Assembly (NCBI GenBank): GCA_030425205.1
Contig: JAUIAP010000009.1
Span: 124,001-188,000, forward strand
Reading direction: 5' to 3'
DNA from: Anaerolineae bacterium
GTDB lineage: Bacteria > Chloroflexota > Anaerolineae > Promineifilales > Promineifilaceae
Length of the DNA stretch: 64,000 nucleotides
A program made the translations under genes and the position numbers. Positions 1-9,532 of the stretch are shown in pieces. The stretch's first letter is position 1; every line of letters begins with the position of its first letter. The notes below the pieces were generated by a model, which saw only the letters and a list, made by a program, of their open reading frames with translations, made no database searches and was not told the origin of the DNA.

Positions 1-2468
1 AGCACGCGGAACGGGTCGTTTGGCATCACCTTGTGGGTGATGTAGTGTGAGAGAAAGCGCGCGCTGTCGTCGCGGCTCAGGCCAAATGTCGTTTGGGTGA
101 GGTCGTTTGTGCCAAAGCTGAAGAAATCAGCATGTTCGGCAATTTCATCGGCCGTAATCGCAGCACGCGGCAGTTCGATCATCGTGCCGATCTGATAGTC
201 AAGCTGCAAGCCGTATTCACCGATTACGCTATCCGCAATCTGCTTGACGACCGCACGTTGCGCCTGTAGCTCCGTCGCCATGCTGACCAGCGGGATCATG
301 ATTTCTGGCATGACTTTGATACCTTCGACCTGCACTTCACAGGCGGCCGCAACAATCGCGCGCGCCTGCATCATCGTCACTTCGGGATAGACCATCCCCA
401 AGCGACAGCCGCGATGCCCCAACATCGGATTCGATTCGTGCAGCCGCTCAACCTGTGCCATCAGCTGCTCTTTTTCGTAAATCTGCTTGAGTGTCGCGTC
501 GATCTTTTTGTACGTCTTAACCTTTTGTAGCTTGAGTTTGAGCTCGACAAGTTCGACGTGTAAGGCGGCTGCATCGGGCAAAAATTCATGTAGTGGTGGG
601 TCGAGCAGACGGATCGTCACGGGGAGTCCATCCATGGCGCGGAAAATCGCCTTAAAGTCATTTTTCTGGATGGGCAACAGGCGATCTAGGGCCTCTTCAC
701 GCTCTGAACGTGTACTCGCCAAAATCATCTCGCGCATGATCGCCAAACGCTCTTTCTCAAAGAACATGTGCTCTGTGCGACACAGCCCAATCCCTTCCGC
801 CCCATAGTTGCGTGCAACGGTTGCATCATGCCCATTGTCCGCATTGGCGCGCACCTGCAAGCGGCGGGTCTCATCTGCCCATCCCATCAGCGTTTGGAAG
901 TTATCATCCAGCTCAGGCTGCACGGTTGGCACTTTGCCCCTGATGATGCGTCCCGTTGAGCCATCAACGGTCAACCAATCGCCACGCCGCATTTCAACGC
1001 CGTTGACGTGCATAAACCCCTCTTCCTCGTCAATTTCCAATGCCTCTGCGCCGACAACACACGGTTTACCCATGCCGCGTGCGACGACCGCTGCATGGCT
1101 CGTCATGCCGCCGCGCGCCGTCAGCACCGCCTGCGCGACCAACATGCCGTTAAAGTCATCAGGGCTGGTCTCGTGGCGCACCAAAATCACGCGATAGTCT
1201 TCCGAATATTTTTCTGCTTCGGCGGGGGTAAAACAGATACGTCCCGTCGCCGCGCCGGGACTGGCGGGCAAGCCTTGTGTCAGGAGATCGATTTCGGCTG
1301 ATGGGTCGATCATTGGATGGAGTAACTGATCAATTTGATCCCCATTGACGCGCATCAACGCCGTCTTCCGGTCGATCATTCCCTCTTCAACCATCTCAAC
1401 AGCAATGCGCACAGCGGCCGCACCCGTGCGCTTGCCCGTGCGTGTTTGCAGGAGGTAGAGTTTGCCTTTTTCAATCGTGAACTCGATATCCTGCATATCT
1501 TGGTAATGGCTCTCTAGCTGTTTAGTGATTTGCTGAAACTGGGTGAATGCGGTTGGTAGATCAGCGGCAAGCTCGGCAATTGGCTTGGGCGTGCGGATGC
1601 CTGCAACGACATCCTCGCCTTGTGCATTGAGCAGAAATTCGCCATAAAGCGTTGACTCGCCCGTTGAAGGATTGCGCGTGAACGCAACGCCCGTGCCGCA
1701 ATCCCAGCCCATGTTGCCGAAAACCATCGACTGCACGTTGACAGCCGTGCCGATGTCGTCTGAAATACGATGGACACGTCGATAGGAGACGGCGCGTTCG
1801 GTGTTCCAGCTTTCAAAAACGGCCGAAATCGCCATGCGCAACTGCGCGAATGGGTCTTGTGGGAACGATTCACCGTGCCGCTCAGAAAAGATCACCGTTT
1901 TGTAGGTGGCGACAATTTCCTGCAACTGTTCGACGCTCAAATCGGTGTCTGCCCCGCTGGTGGTTTGCGCCTTATAGCGGCTGAGCACACGGTCAAACTT
2001 TTCGCTCTTGACATCCATCACAACGTTGGCAAACATGGTGATAAAGCGGCGGTAGGCGTCATAGGCGAAGCGCGGATTGCCCGTCAGCGCGGCGAGACCC
2101 TCAACCGTTTGATCGTTGAGACCAAGATTGAGTACGGTGTCCATCATGCCGGGCATCGAGACGGCCGCGCCAGATCGAACAGAGACGAGCAGGGGATTTT
2201 CGGCCGATCCAAACAGCTTCCCAGTCTGTTTTTCCACCACCTTGAGCGCAGTTTGCACTTGCGTCCACATCCCTTCGGGGAATTGGCGGCTATAATCTTG
2301 ATAGGCGGTACACGCCTCAGTTGTGATGGTGAATCCGGGGGGAACGGGCAACCCGATGTCCGTCATTTCGGCAACATTGGCTCCCTTGCCGCCGAGCAAT
2401 GCCTTCATGCTGGCGTTGCCTTCTTCAAACGAATAAACCCACTGGTGATTGCGATCTTGGTAAAGCAT
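1..2468 (-). CDS. ppdK: Pyruvate, phosphate dikinase (C-terminus beyond window edge)
   Basis: Interconverts pyruvate, ATP and Pi with PEP, AMP and PPi in the cytoplasm. Reading from 2468, the frame is open to the window edge: 822 codons of a family normally about 870-890 long. Seen in order: N-terminal nucleotide-grasp motif GGKGANVAEMT near residue 26, the swivelling phospho-histidine domain with GGMTSHAAVVARG near residue 455, and the PEP/pyruvate barrel with GLCRTEHMFF near 560 and MIELPRAA near 765. The catalytic cysteine loop lies just past position 1. The start ATG (2466-2468) is preceded by a good AAGGAG site. It stands alone here; the next gene upstream ends at 2637. PEP synthase is excluded by the GGMTSHAA context and domain order. 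Very confident. Confidence 0.97.
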   Translation of the reverse strand, partial: MLYQDRNHQWVYSFEEGNASMKALLGGKGANVAEMTDIGLPVPPGFTITTEACTAYQDYSRQFPEGMWTQVQTALKVVEKQTGKLFGSAENPLLVSVRSGAAVSMPGMMDTVLNLGLNDQTVEGLAALTGNPRFAYDAYRRFITMFANVVMDVKSEKFDRVLSRYKAQTTSGADTDLSVEQLQEIVATYKTVIFSERHGESFPQDPFAQLRMAISAVFESWNTERAVSYRRVHRISDDIGTAVNVQSMVFGNMGWDCGTGVAFTRNPSTGESTLYGEFLLNAQGEDVVAGIRTPKPIAELAADLPTAFTQFQQITKQLESHYQDMQDIEFTIEKGKLYLLQTRTGKRTGAAAVRIAVEMVEEGMIDRKTALMRVNGDQIDQLLHPMIDPSAEIDLLTQGLPASPGAATGRICFTPAEAEKYSEDYRVILVRHETSPDDFNGMLVAQAVLTARGGMTSHAAVVARGMGKPCVVGAEALEIDEEEGFMHVNGVEMRRGDWLTVDGSTGRIIRGKVPTVQPELDDNFQTLMGWADETRRLQVRANADNGHDATVARNYGAEGIGLCRTEHMFFEKERLAIMREMILASTRSEREEALDRLLPIQKNDFKAIFRAMDGLPVTIRLLDPPLHEFLPDAAALHVELVELKLKLQKVKTYKKIDATLKQIYEKEQLMAQVERLHESNPMLGHRGCRLGMVYPEVTMMQARAIVAAACEVQVEGIKVMPEIMIPLVSMATELQAQRAVVKQIADSVIGEYGLQLDYQIGTMIELPRAAITADEIAEHADFFSFGTNDLTQTTFGLSRDDSARFLSHYITHKVMPNDPFRV

Positions 2469-2513
2469 TCAATTTCTCCTTCTATTACTCAAATTGATCT
2501 ATCAAATGAGACA

Positions 2514-2544
2514 TTTTCCATGCCAATTTGTGCGGCATGGAAAA
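2514..2544. promoter_or_regulatory. Perfect 11-bp inverted repeat upstream of ppdK
   Basis: TTTTCCATGCC (2514-2524), a 9-nt loop, then GGCATGGAAAA (2534-2544). It lies 46 nt upstream of the ppdK start and about 90 nt past the peroxidase stop. There is no following T-run on the minus strand, so it may be a weak terminator of the peroxidase transcript, a 5' UTR hairpin of ppdK, or an operator. Only the symmetry is observed. Confidence 0.4.
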
Positions 2545-2636
2545 CTTCTTAATCAGTATAGGAGAATATTACCATTTTATGGTGACTAATTGTGGTCTCT
2601 TTTGTTGCGAAACACTTGACAATTGTGGCTGAATCG

Positions 2637-4661
2637 TCATTCCTCAACGATAAAGACGTTGGCGGGTACCTCGCGCGCTGACAAATCCCCGTTGTTCACA
2701 ATCACCTCTGCCAACGTTTGGCGATAGTCGATGCCATAGACGCGCTCGATTTGGCGCAGAACGGGATCGTTGCGATAAAAGAAGCGATCGCCATCGCGTA
2801 GAGCGGTGAACTGCGCTTCCCACATCGCCAATTGCAACTCGCCAAACTCCGTTCCCGCGACGTGTGCTTCAGAAACCATGCCTGTGAACGGGTCGAGCGC
2901 GTCAACTGTGCCGTAAATCGCCTTGAGCCGTGCCGCCAGCGTCGAACGGCGCACCATCCGCACGGCCAACGCGCCTGCATCGACCTGCGCCTGTGTCAGA
3001 ACATTACCATCTGCGTCGTAGTAGGTGATGACATCGAGAATGTTGGGGTCGTTGATCGGGTCGTCTGCATCGATCAGCGGATCGTTGGGGAATTCCTCCG
3101 TCGCCTCGCCCGTGATCTCGGTGAAGCTGCTGACTGGTTCCAAACCATAGGCGACCCGCAGGGCATTGTAGCTGGTGATGCCGTGATCATACGCACGCAG
3201 CATGTCAAGTGCGCCCAAATCGTTGACAAGACTGTAGCAGTCGGGCAAGTCAACGCCATCGAGACAGGCGGCTGGATTGACCGCATCGGGAGATGGAATC
3301 TGGAACAAGACGCTGCGGAGCTGATTGTCGATCATCTCATCGTTGGCGTATTGCGCTTCAGATGCAAAGCCCAAGAGGGCAGCATCAAGCCCAATCTGTT
3401 GCAGCAGTTCAGGTCGGCCGAATGCGATGTTCAACGGAATTGCAAATTCGACCTCATCCCCGTCGATCTCGACCTCGATCCCCTGCGCTTCAAGTGTGGC
3501 TAATTCGGCCGATGTGTAATCCGCCAATTCAGCCGCCATCTCGAACTCGCCGTGAATCATAGAGTGTGCGCGATAGCCGACGGTCGCAAACTCGTTGGTT
3601 ATGCTGGGGTCAACGCTGGGGTCATAGCCCGTGTAGGCGTCCAGCTCGATGCCAAAGGCGGGCAGAAACTCTTCATAGGTGATGACCTGCTGCGTCGCGC
3701 CGACGACTCGCCGCGCAATGGCGAATTTGACTTCTTCAGGCATGTCATCGGGCAATAGCCCAACGATACGATTGTGTTCACGCACAAAGAGCGTCTGCAC
3801 GGCGGTGAGGCCGATATTTTCGTTGGCGCGCACGTCTCCTGCAACGATCACGTTGGATGGGTCGAGTCGCTGTGAGCCGATCAAATCCATGGCGGGGGCG
3901 TTTGTCGCGTCGCCACGTGCGTCGAGTGTGGGCAGATACCCATCGGACGTGGTGAGCAATTCGGCCGAATTGTTCGTCGGATCGCCGTCGAGTGAACCAA
4001 CGCGCAGCCAGTCAAGCCGCTCTTCCGTTCCGCCATACACGGCAAATGCGTCGATATAGGAGTTGACGGTGTTGATCTGCTCGCGCGCTGTCGTGTCTCC
4101 TGTGCCAGCGGCGGCAGCAGAGCGCGTGAAGGCGATTGCGCCTAAGTCGTTCTCGAACTCCTCAAGCGGATCGGCCGAATCGAATGGAATCATGACCTCT
4201 TCCTCACCCCCTTCGCGTAGTCCTATGGTGTGGTCGAGGAACTGTCCCCAAACAAAGCCCCAGTGGGTGACGCCGCTTTCGGAAAAGAGATTTTCCGCCA
4301 CGTCGTTGTAAATTCTGTTGCTGATGTAGCGCGGATCGGGGCCGTCGGGCATCTCGCCCAAACCATCGGCATAGGTCGCTTCCATCACTCGCGTATAGGG
4401 CAGTCCAGACGCACCCAACTGCGTATCCTCCAAGTTGTTATCGCTGCCGTCTAGAGTGCGGTCATCGAGATAAATCTCAAAATCGGTCTCATCTGGCGGC
4501 GTATCATTGTCGGGTCGGTCGCCGTTGCCCGGCCGTCCGCCATTGCCGGGTCGCTGTCCGCCGTTGTTGGGGCGGGGTCGCCGTGCGGCCATGAGGCCAA
4601 CAAAGATCAGCAGGATGAACCCTACGAGTAGCTGTTTTTTCCATCGTTTTGTCTGTTTCAT
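2637..4661 (-). CDS. Exported animal-type haem peroxidase (An_peroxidase family)
   Basis: Predicted H2O2-dependent haem peroxidase of the myeloperoxidase/peroxinectin superfamily, 674 aa. A basic N-terminus and hydrophobic segment (about residues 11-26) suggest export or membrane anchoring, followed by a Pro/Gly/Asn/Arg/Asp-rich linker (about 28-58). Distal haem residues are visible in GQFLDHTIG (Gln140, Asp143, His144), the catalytic Arg/Glu in LFVREHNRI, and the proximal His in VGYRAHSMIHG. Family members use halide, thiocyanate or phenolic substrates; the substrate here cannot be told. The start ATG at 4659-4661 has GAGGAA upstream. It is divergent from the zinc-ribbon gene at 4877. The residues needed for activity all appear present. 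Confidence 0.9.
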   Translation of the reverse strand: MKQTKRWKKQLLVGFILLIFVGLMAARRPRPNNGGQRPGNGGRPGNGDRPDNDTPPDETDFEIYLDDRTLDGSDNNLEDTQLGASGLPYTRVMEATYADGLGEMPDGPDPRYISNRIYNDVAENLFSESGVTHWGFVWGQFLDHTIGLREGGEEEVMIPFDSADPLEEFENDLGAIAFTRSAAAAGTGDTTAREQINTVNSYIDAFAVYGGTEERLDWLRVGSLDGDPTNNSAELLTTSDGYLPTLDARGDATNAPAMDLIGSQRLDPSNVIVAGDVRANENIGLTAVQTLFVREHNRIVGLLPDDMPEEVKFAIARRVVGATQQVITYEEFLPAFGIELDAYTGYDPSVDPSITNEFATVGYRAHSMIHGEFEMAAELADYTSAELATLEAQGIEVEIDGDEVEFAIPLNIAFGRPELLQQIGLDAALLGFASEAQYANDEMIDNQLRSVLFQIPSPDAVNPAACLDGVDLPDCYSLVNDLGALDMLRAYDHGITSYNALRVAYGLEPVSSFTEITGEATEEFPNDPLIDADDPINDPNILDVITYYDADGNVLTQAQVDAGALAVRMVRRSTLAARLKAIYGTVDALDPFTGMVSEAHVAGTEFGELQLAMWEAQFTALRDGDRFFYRNDPVLRQIERVYGIDYRQTLAEVIVNNGDLSAREVPANVFIVEE

Positions 4662-4876
4662 GATATGTGTTCCTCAAATGTTGTGTTGTCGGATTGACTT
4701 CTCAACAATAAGAAGAAATTGTGAAGAAATTGAGATGGAAATATGTATAGGATGTGTTGGTTAGGTGAGGGGGAGATGGGTGACTGTGTATTTTGGGCTT
4801 GGGATTGCCCCAGTGTGACCCAGATGAGACAATTAGAGTTGGCGCGAGCTGCGTCACTATCAAGCGAGGTACAAAA
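4662..4876. other. Divergent intergenic region, 215 bp
   Basis: Lies between the peroxidase start (minus) and the zinc-ribbon gene (plus), so it must hold both promoters. It is A/T-rich at its left side (4680-4750). I see no convincing -35/-10 pair or strong palindrome, and no small gene. Confidence 0.5.
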
Positions 4877-5209
4877 ATGGGCTGGGTTACACAATTACGA
4901 ATTTCAGGCGACAACGACGAACCGATTTTCCCCGTGCGCTATGAGATGCACTACGCATACTGCGACAAATGCGGCTCGTTTAAGCTCGATCCGTGGCAAG
5001 AGAAAACGGGCAATCGCCTTTTTAATCGCCAACAAGATTACGGCATCCGCTGTGGCATATGTGACAGCACCTACGAATATGGCTCCCGCTTTTTTGCCGA
5101 TCTGACCCACAATCCAAACGGGTACACGATGGCCGACGTGCCACTTCCCCTTAATCGTAACTATCAGCAAACGGGCAACGTTTTAGGGCCTATGGACGAA
5201 CCAGATTGA
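4877..5209 (+). CDS. Small zinc-ribbon-like protein of unknown function
   Basis: 110 aa soluble protein with two CxxC knuckles, YCDKCGS (about residue 36) and RCGICDS (about residue 63), the spacing of a treble-clef or zinc-ribbon metal site. No other domain is recognised; no signal peptide. The frame stays open upstream to 4793, but ATG 4877 is preferred because GAGGT lies just before it and the upstream residues look non-coding. It is followed by a 10-bp hairpin (5258-5283). The function is unknown; the fold suggests structural Zn and possibly protein or nucleic acid binding. Confidence 0.7.
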   Translation: MGWVTQLRISGDNDEPIFPVRYEMHYAYCDKCGSFKLDPWQEKTGNRLFNRQQDYGIRCGICDSTYEYGSRFFADLTHNPNGYTMADVPLPLNRNYQQTGNVLGPMDEPD

Positions 5210-5257
5210 TCGGGTGCGTCCTGCACAAAGCACTCATTGCACAACCGTAGTTAACAT

Positions 5258-5283
5258 AACACGCTGTTTTGTCACAGCGTGTT
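5258..5283 (+). terminator. Hairpin terminator after zinc-ribbon gene
   Basis: AACACGCTGT, loop TTTGTC, ACAGCGTGTT: a perfect 10-bp stem 49 nt past the stop codon at 5209, followed by TGTGTTTGTA, a weak U-tract. It separates this gene from the MarR operon. Confidence 0.55.
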
Positions 5284-5362
5284 TGTGTTTGTATCGGATA
5301 AAAGTCTGACCGAACGCCCCTAGATTCTATGATTGCGTGGGCATCGTCACATGGCGCGTGAT

Positions 5363-5401
5363 ATTATTTCGTTTGCGAATTATTTCAATAGTTTAGAAAT
5401 A
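5363..5401 (+). promoter_or_regulatory. Putative MarR operator
   Basis: A direct repeat ATTATTTC (5363-5370 and 5379-5386, 16 bp apart) and an inverted repeat TATTTC-N9-GAAATA (5381-5401) lie immediately upstream of the marR-type start at 5415. MarR proteins bind such short A/T-rich palindromes in their own promoters. Assignment is from position and symmetry only. Confidence 0.45.
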
Positions 5402-5414
5402 CGAACTAATATCA

Positions 5415-5852
5415 ATGAATGAGACATTATCTGACCACGTTTTTCATCAATTCTTGACCCTCATGCGGACACACCGCCAATATGCTAGGCGCATTCTTGA
5501 TGAACGAGAAATCAAGCCACGCGACCTGTCTGTGCTGCGCTACTTGTCCGAAAATGAGGCGGTCAAAGTCAGCCACATCCAGCAATATCTGCATCGTAGT
5601 CCCAGCACGACCTCTGCCTTGATTGCCAAATTAGAGGAGGACGGCTATGTGACACGCACGCGCACATCGGCCGATCGGCGCGTCGTCTATGTCACGTTGA
5701 CCGAAGCTGGGCGCGCCATGCTCAATCAAACGCCGCTGGGCGGCATGCCGCTGTTGCGCCGTGAGCTTGAAGCATTGTCGCCTGAACGGCTGGCAGAGAT
5801 GGCGAGCGTGTTGGGTGAATTACAAACGATGATGCAGGAGGTGTCACTTTGA
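5415..5852 (+). CDS. MarR-family transcriptional regulator
   Basis: 145 aa winged-helix repressor, normal length for the family. The helix-turn-helix and wing are seen in the stretch with KVSHIQQYLHRSPSTTSALI and the wing sequence DGYVTRTRTSADRRVVYVTLT (about residues 78-98), containing the DxR motif that contacts DNA. MarR proteins respond to small lipophilic ligands. The gene is first in an operon with two ABC exporter subunits; its stop TGA (5850-5852) overlaps the TTG start of the next gene. It probably represses this operon through the sites at 5363-5401. No Shine-Dalgarno sequence precedes its ATG. Confidence 0.93.
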   Translation: MNETLSDHVFHQFLTLMRTHRQYARRILDEREIKPRDLSVLRYLSENEAVKVSHIQQYLHRSPSTTSALIAKLEEDGYVTRTRTSADRRVVYVTLTEAGRAMLNQTPLGGMPLLRRELEALSPERLAEMASVLGELQTMMQEVSL

Positions 5853-7615
5853 AAACAGAGACGACAGACCGACAAATTCTTTGGCGTTGTTTTCAATATC
5901 TGCGCCCCTATCGCAACTGGGAAATTGGCATCTATTTGCTGATGATCATCGTCAACCTGATCAACATCGCCACGCCGCAACTGTTTCGCTGGGCGATTGA
6001 TGGCGGCATCTATGGGGGCGATTTGCGCTTGCTGGGCTGGATCGTCGGTGGGTTGCTGTTGCTGACGTTGATCAAAGGCGTGATGACGTATTATCAGGGG
6101 CAGTGGACAGAAAACGCCTCGCAAAGCGTCGCCTATGACATTCGCAATGAGCTGTTAAGCACGCTCGCGTCCCTCTCCTTTTCCTTTCACGACCGCACAG
6201 AAGCTGGGCAGATTTTGAGCCGCGCCATGCAAGATGTGGAACGCATTCGCTTTTTGACGGGACGTGCGGTGCTGCGGGTGATTGAAGGGACGGTGTTGAT
6301 CTTGTTTACGGCCATTGCGCTGCTGATTATGAATCCGACGTTGGCGGGGCTGATCATTTTGACGCTGCCGCTGCTGCTACATCGCGCATATAAATTCGGC
6401 CGAATTTTCCGCCCCCTCTCCTACGACATTCAAAACCAACTCGGCGACCTAACGACGCAGCTCGAACAAAATTTGCGCGGCGCGGCGATTGTCAAAGCGT
6501 TTGCCCAAGAAGAGGCGGAGATCGAACGCTTTAACGAACAAAATGAAAAGTGGTTTGAACTTTCGGCCGAATCGACCCGTGTGCAGGCAGTCAACGCCCC
6601 GCTGTTGGATATGATCGCCAATCTCGGCACGGTCGCCATCATCTGGTATGGCGGCTTGCTCGTCACACGCGGCCAGTTGAGCTTAGGTGAACTGGTCGCC
6701 TTTACAACCTATTTGGCGATGCTCATTCGGCCGATTCGCCTGATCGGGCGCATCATCCCGATGTTTGCCATCGCCGCCTCAGCAGGGGAGCGGCTGTTTG
6801 CGATTCTGGATGCGCCGGTTGAGGTAGCCGATTCGCCCGATGCGCGCCCACTGCCACGACTCGATGGCGCCGTCCAATTTGAAAACGTGTCGTTCACCTA
6901 TCACACAGGACAGACGGTGTTGCGCGAGATCGATTTTTCGGCCGATGCGGGACAAATCATCGCACTGATGGGCGCAACAGGTTCAGGCAAATCGACCCTT
7001 ATCAACCTCGTCGCCCGCTTCTACGATCCGTCTGAAGGGCGCGTGCTGGTTGATGGTAAAAATATCGCCAACCACACCATCAGTTCCCTGCGCGAGCAAC
7101 TTGGCTTTGTCATGCAGGACACCATTCTATTTGCCACGACGATTCGTGAAAATATTACTTTCGGCCGACCCGACGCAACCGAAGCGGAAATCATTCAGGC
7201 GGCACGCGATGCCCAAGCGCACGACTTCATCATGGCGATGTCTGACGGCTACGATACCTATGTGGGGGAGCGCGGCATCACGCTGTCGGGCGGACAAAAG
7301 CAGCGTCTCGCCATCGCCCGCGCCCTAATCGCCGACCCGCGCATCCTGATTCTTGATGATGCGACCGCCAGCGTCGATACCCACACCGAACACCAAATCC
7401 AGCTTGCGCTAGACCGTTTGATGGAGGGGCGCACGACCTTTGTAATCGCCCATCGTCTCAGCACGGTGCAACGCGCCGACCAAATTTTGCTGCTTGAACA
7501 TGGGCGCATCGCGGCACGAGGTACGCATGACACGCTGCTGCACAGTTCGCCACTCTACCGACAAGTCTACGAATTACAAATCCAGCCCGATCAGGAGATA
7601 GCACATGAGCTTTAG
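5849..7615 (+). CDS. ABC exporter subunit A (half-transporter with degenerate Walker B)
   Basis: 588 aa half-transporter: six-helix membrane domain (about residues 20-315) then nucleotide-binding domain. Walker A GATGSGKST, signature LSGGQKQRL, Walker B LILDDATASVD. The catalytic glutamate after the Walker B aspartate is Asp, the hallmark of the degenerate subunit of heterodimeric type-IV exporters (TM287/288, LmrCD, BmrCD families). It starts at TTG 5849, overlapping the regulator stop, with AGGAG 8 nt upstream. It overlaps subunit B by 11 bp, implying translational coupling. Likely role: drug, lipid or peptide efflux. The substrate cannot be inferred. Confidence 0.93.
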   Translation: MKTETTDRQILWRCFQYLRPYRNWEIGIYLLMIIVNLINIATPQLFRWAIDGGIYGGDLRLLGWIVGGLLLLTLIKGVMTYYQGQWTENASQSVAYDIRNELLSTLASLSFSFHDRTEAGQILSRAMQDVERIRFLTGRAVLRVIEGTVLILFTAIALLIMNPTLAGLIILTLPLLLHRAYKFGRIFRPLSYDIQNQLGDLTTQLEQNLRGAAIVKAFAQEEAEIERFNEQNEKWFELSAESTRVQAVNAPLLDMIANLGTVAIIWYGGLLVTRGQLSLGELVAFTTYLAMLIRPIRLIGRIIPMFAIAASAGERLFAILDAPVEVADSPDARPLPRLDGAVQFENVSFTYHTGQTVLREIDFSADAGQIIALMGATGSGKSTLINLVARFYDPSEGRVLVDGKNIANHTISSLREQLGFVMQDTILFATTIRENITFGRPDATEAEIIQAARDAQAHDFIMAMSDGYDTYVGERGITLSGGQKQRLAIARALIADPRILILDDATASVDTHTEHQIQLALDRLMEGRTTFVIAHRLSTVQRADQILLLEHGRIAARGTHDTLLHSSPLYRQVYELQIQPDQEIAHEL

Positions 7616-9431
7616 TTTTAGTCCCGGCATGGGGCCACGTGGCGCAATTAACCAATTTGGTAAAGAGGGCAAAGACGGCCGCTTTTTTGACAAAAAAGTA
7701 ATCTTGGGGATGTTGCAATTTGTGCGCCCCTACGGTCGCAGAATGGCGATTGCCGCCGTCCTGATGTTGTTTGTAACGGGATTTACGCTGCTGATTCCCT
7801 ACCTGATCAAGATCGCCATCGACGACTATATCGCCGTCGGCAACAGTGATGGCTTAATTTGGATGGCCCTGTGGCTGACGCTTACCTATGTGGGTCTTTA
7901 CCTCAGCACGATGGGGCAAGAATATCTGTTGGGCTGGACATCCCAGCGCGTGTTGGCCGATGTGCGCGAGAAAATGATGCGCCACTTGCAGGCGTTGTCG
8001 CTCAGCTACCATGACCGCACCATCATCGGTGTGACCGTCTCGCGGGTCATCAATGATGTCTCCGTCATCAACGATCTGCTGACGCAAGGGCTGCTTTCGC
8101 TGGTTGGCGATCTGCTCGTCTTGGTCGGCATCATCGCCATCATGTTGACGATGAGTCCCAAGTTGGCGTTGCTTACTTTTGCCGTCCTCCCGTTAATGAT
8201 GGCTGCAACCTATCTCTTTTCGGTCAACGCCAAGGGCGCATTCCGTCTGACACGCCGCCGCGTTGCCGAATTGGTTGGCAATCTCGCTGAAAACATCAAC
8301 GGCATTCGCGTCATTCAGGCATTCGCGCAAGAAAGCACGGTCGAAACGCAATTTGAAGGAGTCAACGCCGCCAACCGCGAGGCCAACGTCGAAGCGATGC
8401 GGCTTTCCTTTATCTTTCTGCCCACGATTGAATTTTTGGGCGTGCTGGCGACGGCGGTTGTGCTGTATTGGGGCGGTCGTTTTGTCGCTGGTGAAGAGGT
8501 GACGTTGGGCGTGTTGGTCGCGTTTATGGCTTATGTAACGCGCTTTTTTCAGCCGATTCAAGAGTTAAGCCGCATCTACACGACGATGCAGTCGGCGATG
8601 GCAGGTGGCGAGCAGGTGTTGAAATTGCTGGACACAGAGCCAGAAGTGGTGGTGCGTGATGGGGCAGGGGAGATGCCGCCGATCGAAGGGCGCGTGGCGT
8701 TCAAAGATGTGAGCTTTCGCTATGGGGGAGAAGATTCGGCCGAAATTCTCCACAACATCAACCTAGAGATCGCGGCAGGTCAAACGGTTGCGCTGGTCGG
8801 TCAAACGGGCGCGGGCAAAACGACCATCGCCAACCTGATCCCGCGCTTTTACGAAGTGACCTCTGGCGCGGTCTGCATCGATGAAATCGACGTGCGTTCT
8901 GTCACACCGACCTCGCTGCGCCAACAGTTTGGCCTCGTGCCACAAGACCCGTTTCTCTTTGCTGGCACGATTGCTGATAATATCCGTTTCGGCCGATCTG
9001 ATGCGCCGCTGTCCGACGTGATCGCCGCCGCCAAACTTGCCAACGCCCATGAATTTATCATGGCGCTGCCGAATGGGTATGAAACCGAAATTCTGGAAGG
9101 CGCGGTCAACGTCTCCGTCGGTCAACGCCAACTGCTCTGCATTGCGCGCGCCAGCTTGGTCAATCCACGTATCCTGATTCTCGATGAGGCGACCGCCAGC
9201 ATTGACACGGTGACCGAAGTGTTGATTCAGAAGGCGTTAGACCAACTGATGCAAAATCGCACGGCGGTCGTGATTGCCCATCGACTCAGCACCATTCGTA
9301 ATGCGGACGTGATCTGCGTGATTGATAAGGGGAACATCGTCGAACAAGGCACCCATCAGGAGTTGCTGGCGCAAGACGGTTTTTATCGGCGGCTCTATGA
9401 GGGGCAGTTCATGACGGAAAACGGGGTTTAA
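7605..9431 (+). CDS. ABC exporter subunit B (catalytic Glu, degenerate signature)
   Basis: 608 aa half-transporter pairing with the 5849-7615 product. Walker A GQTGAGKTT, Walker B LILDEATASID with the catalytic Glu, H-loop AHRLSTI. The signature reads NVSVGQRQ instead of LSGGQ. Together with the Asp in subunit A's Walker B, this gives one consensus and one degenerate ATP site, as in known heterodimeric exporters. The N-terminus carries about 30 residues before TM1. The start ATG has CAGGAG upstream and overlaps the end of subunit A. Last gene of the operon. Confidence 0.93.
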   Translation: MSFSFSPGMGPRGAINQFGKEGKDGRFFDKKVILGMLQFVRPYGRRMAIAAVLMLFVTGFTLLIPYLIKIAIDDYIAVGNSDGLIWMALWLTLTYVGLYLSTMGQEYLLGWTSQRVLADVREKMMRHLQALSLSYHDRTIIGVTVSRVINDVSVINDLLTQGLLSLVGDLLVLVGIIAIMLTMSPKLALLTFAVLPLMMAATYLFSVNAKGAFRLTRRRVAELVGNLAENINGIRVIQAFAQESTVETQFEGVNAANREANVEAMRLSFIFLPTIEFLGVLATAVVLYWGGRFVAGEEVTLGVLVAFMAYVTRFFQPIQELSRIYTTMQSAMAGGEQVLKLLDTEPEVVVRDGAGEMPPIEGRVAFKDVSFRYGGEDSAEILHNINLEIAAGQTVALVGQTGAGKTTIANLIPRFYEVTSGAVCIDEIDVRSVTPTSLRQQFGLVPQDPFLFAGTIADNIRFGRSDAPLSDVIAAAKLANAHEFIMALPNGYETEILEGAVNVSVGQRQLLCIARASLVNPRILILDEATASIDTVTEVLIQKALDQLMQNRTAVVIAHRLSTIRNADVICVIDKGNIVEQGTHQELLAQDGFYRRLYEGQFMTENGV

Positions 9432-9498
9432 CGGCCCGTCGTGCGTATGTTGTCATCTGCGCACTGATAGTCGAATAACTGGATCGCCACATTCATCA

Positions 9499-9526
9499 TT
9501 GCCAGATTTGTACGAACGGCTACAAT
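9499..9526 (+). promoter_or_regulatory. Sigma70-like promoter for the CoxM operon
   Basis: TTGCCA (9499-9504), 16-bp spacer, TACAAT (9521-9526); each hexamer is 5/6 of consensus. Transcription would begin near 9533, 53 nt before the CoxM ATG at 9586. This explains why the open frame extending up to 9499 is not coding there. Confidence 0.5.
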
Positions 9527-9532
9527 GTTTTA

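Noticed and set aside
487..2552. Several plus-strand open frames across ppdK
   Set aside because: They are shadows of the minus-strand ppdK frame and show no domain features. The same holds for most opposite-strand frames across the window, such as those inside the beta-helix and CoxL genes.
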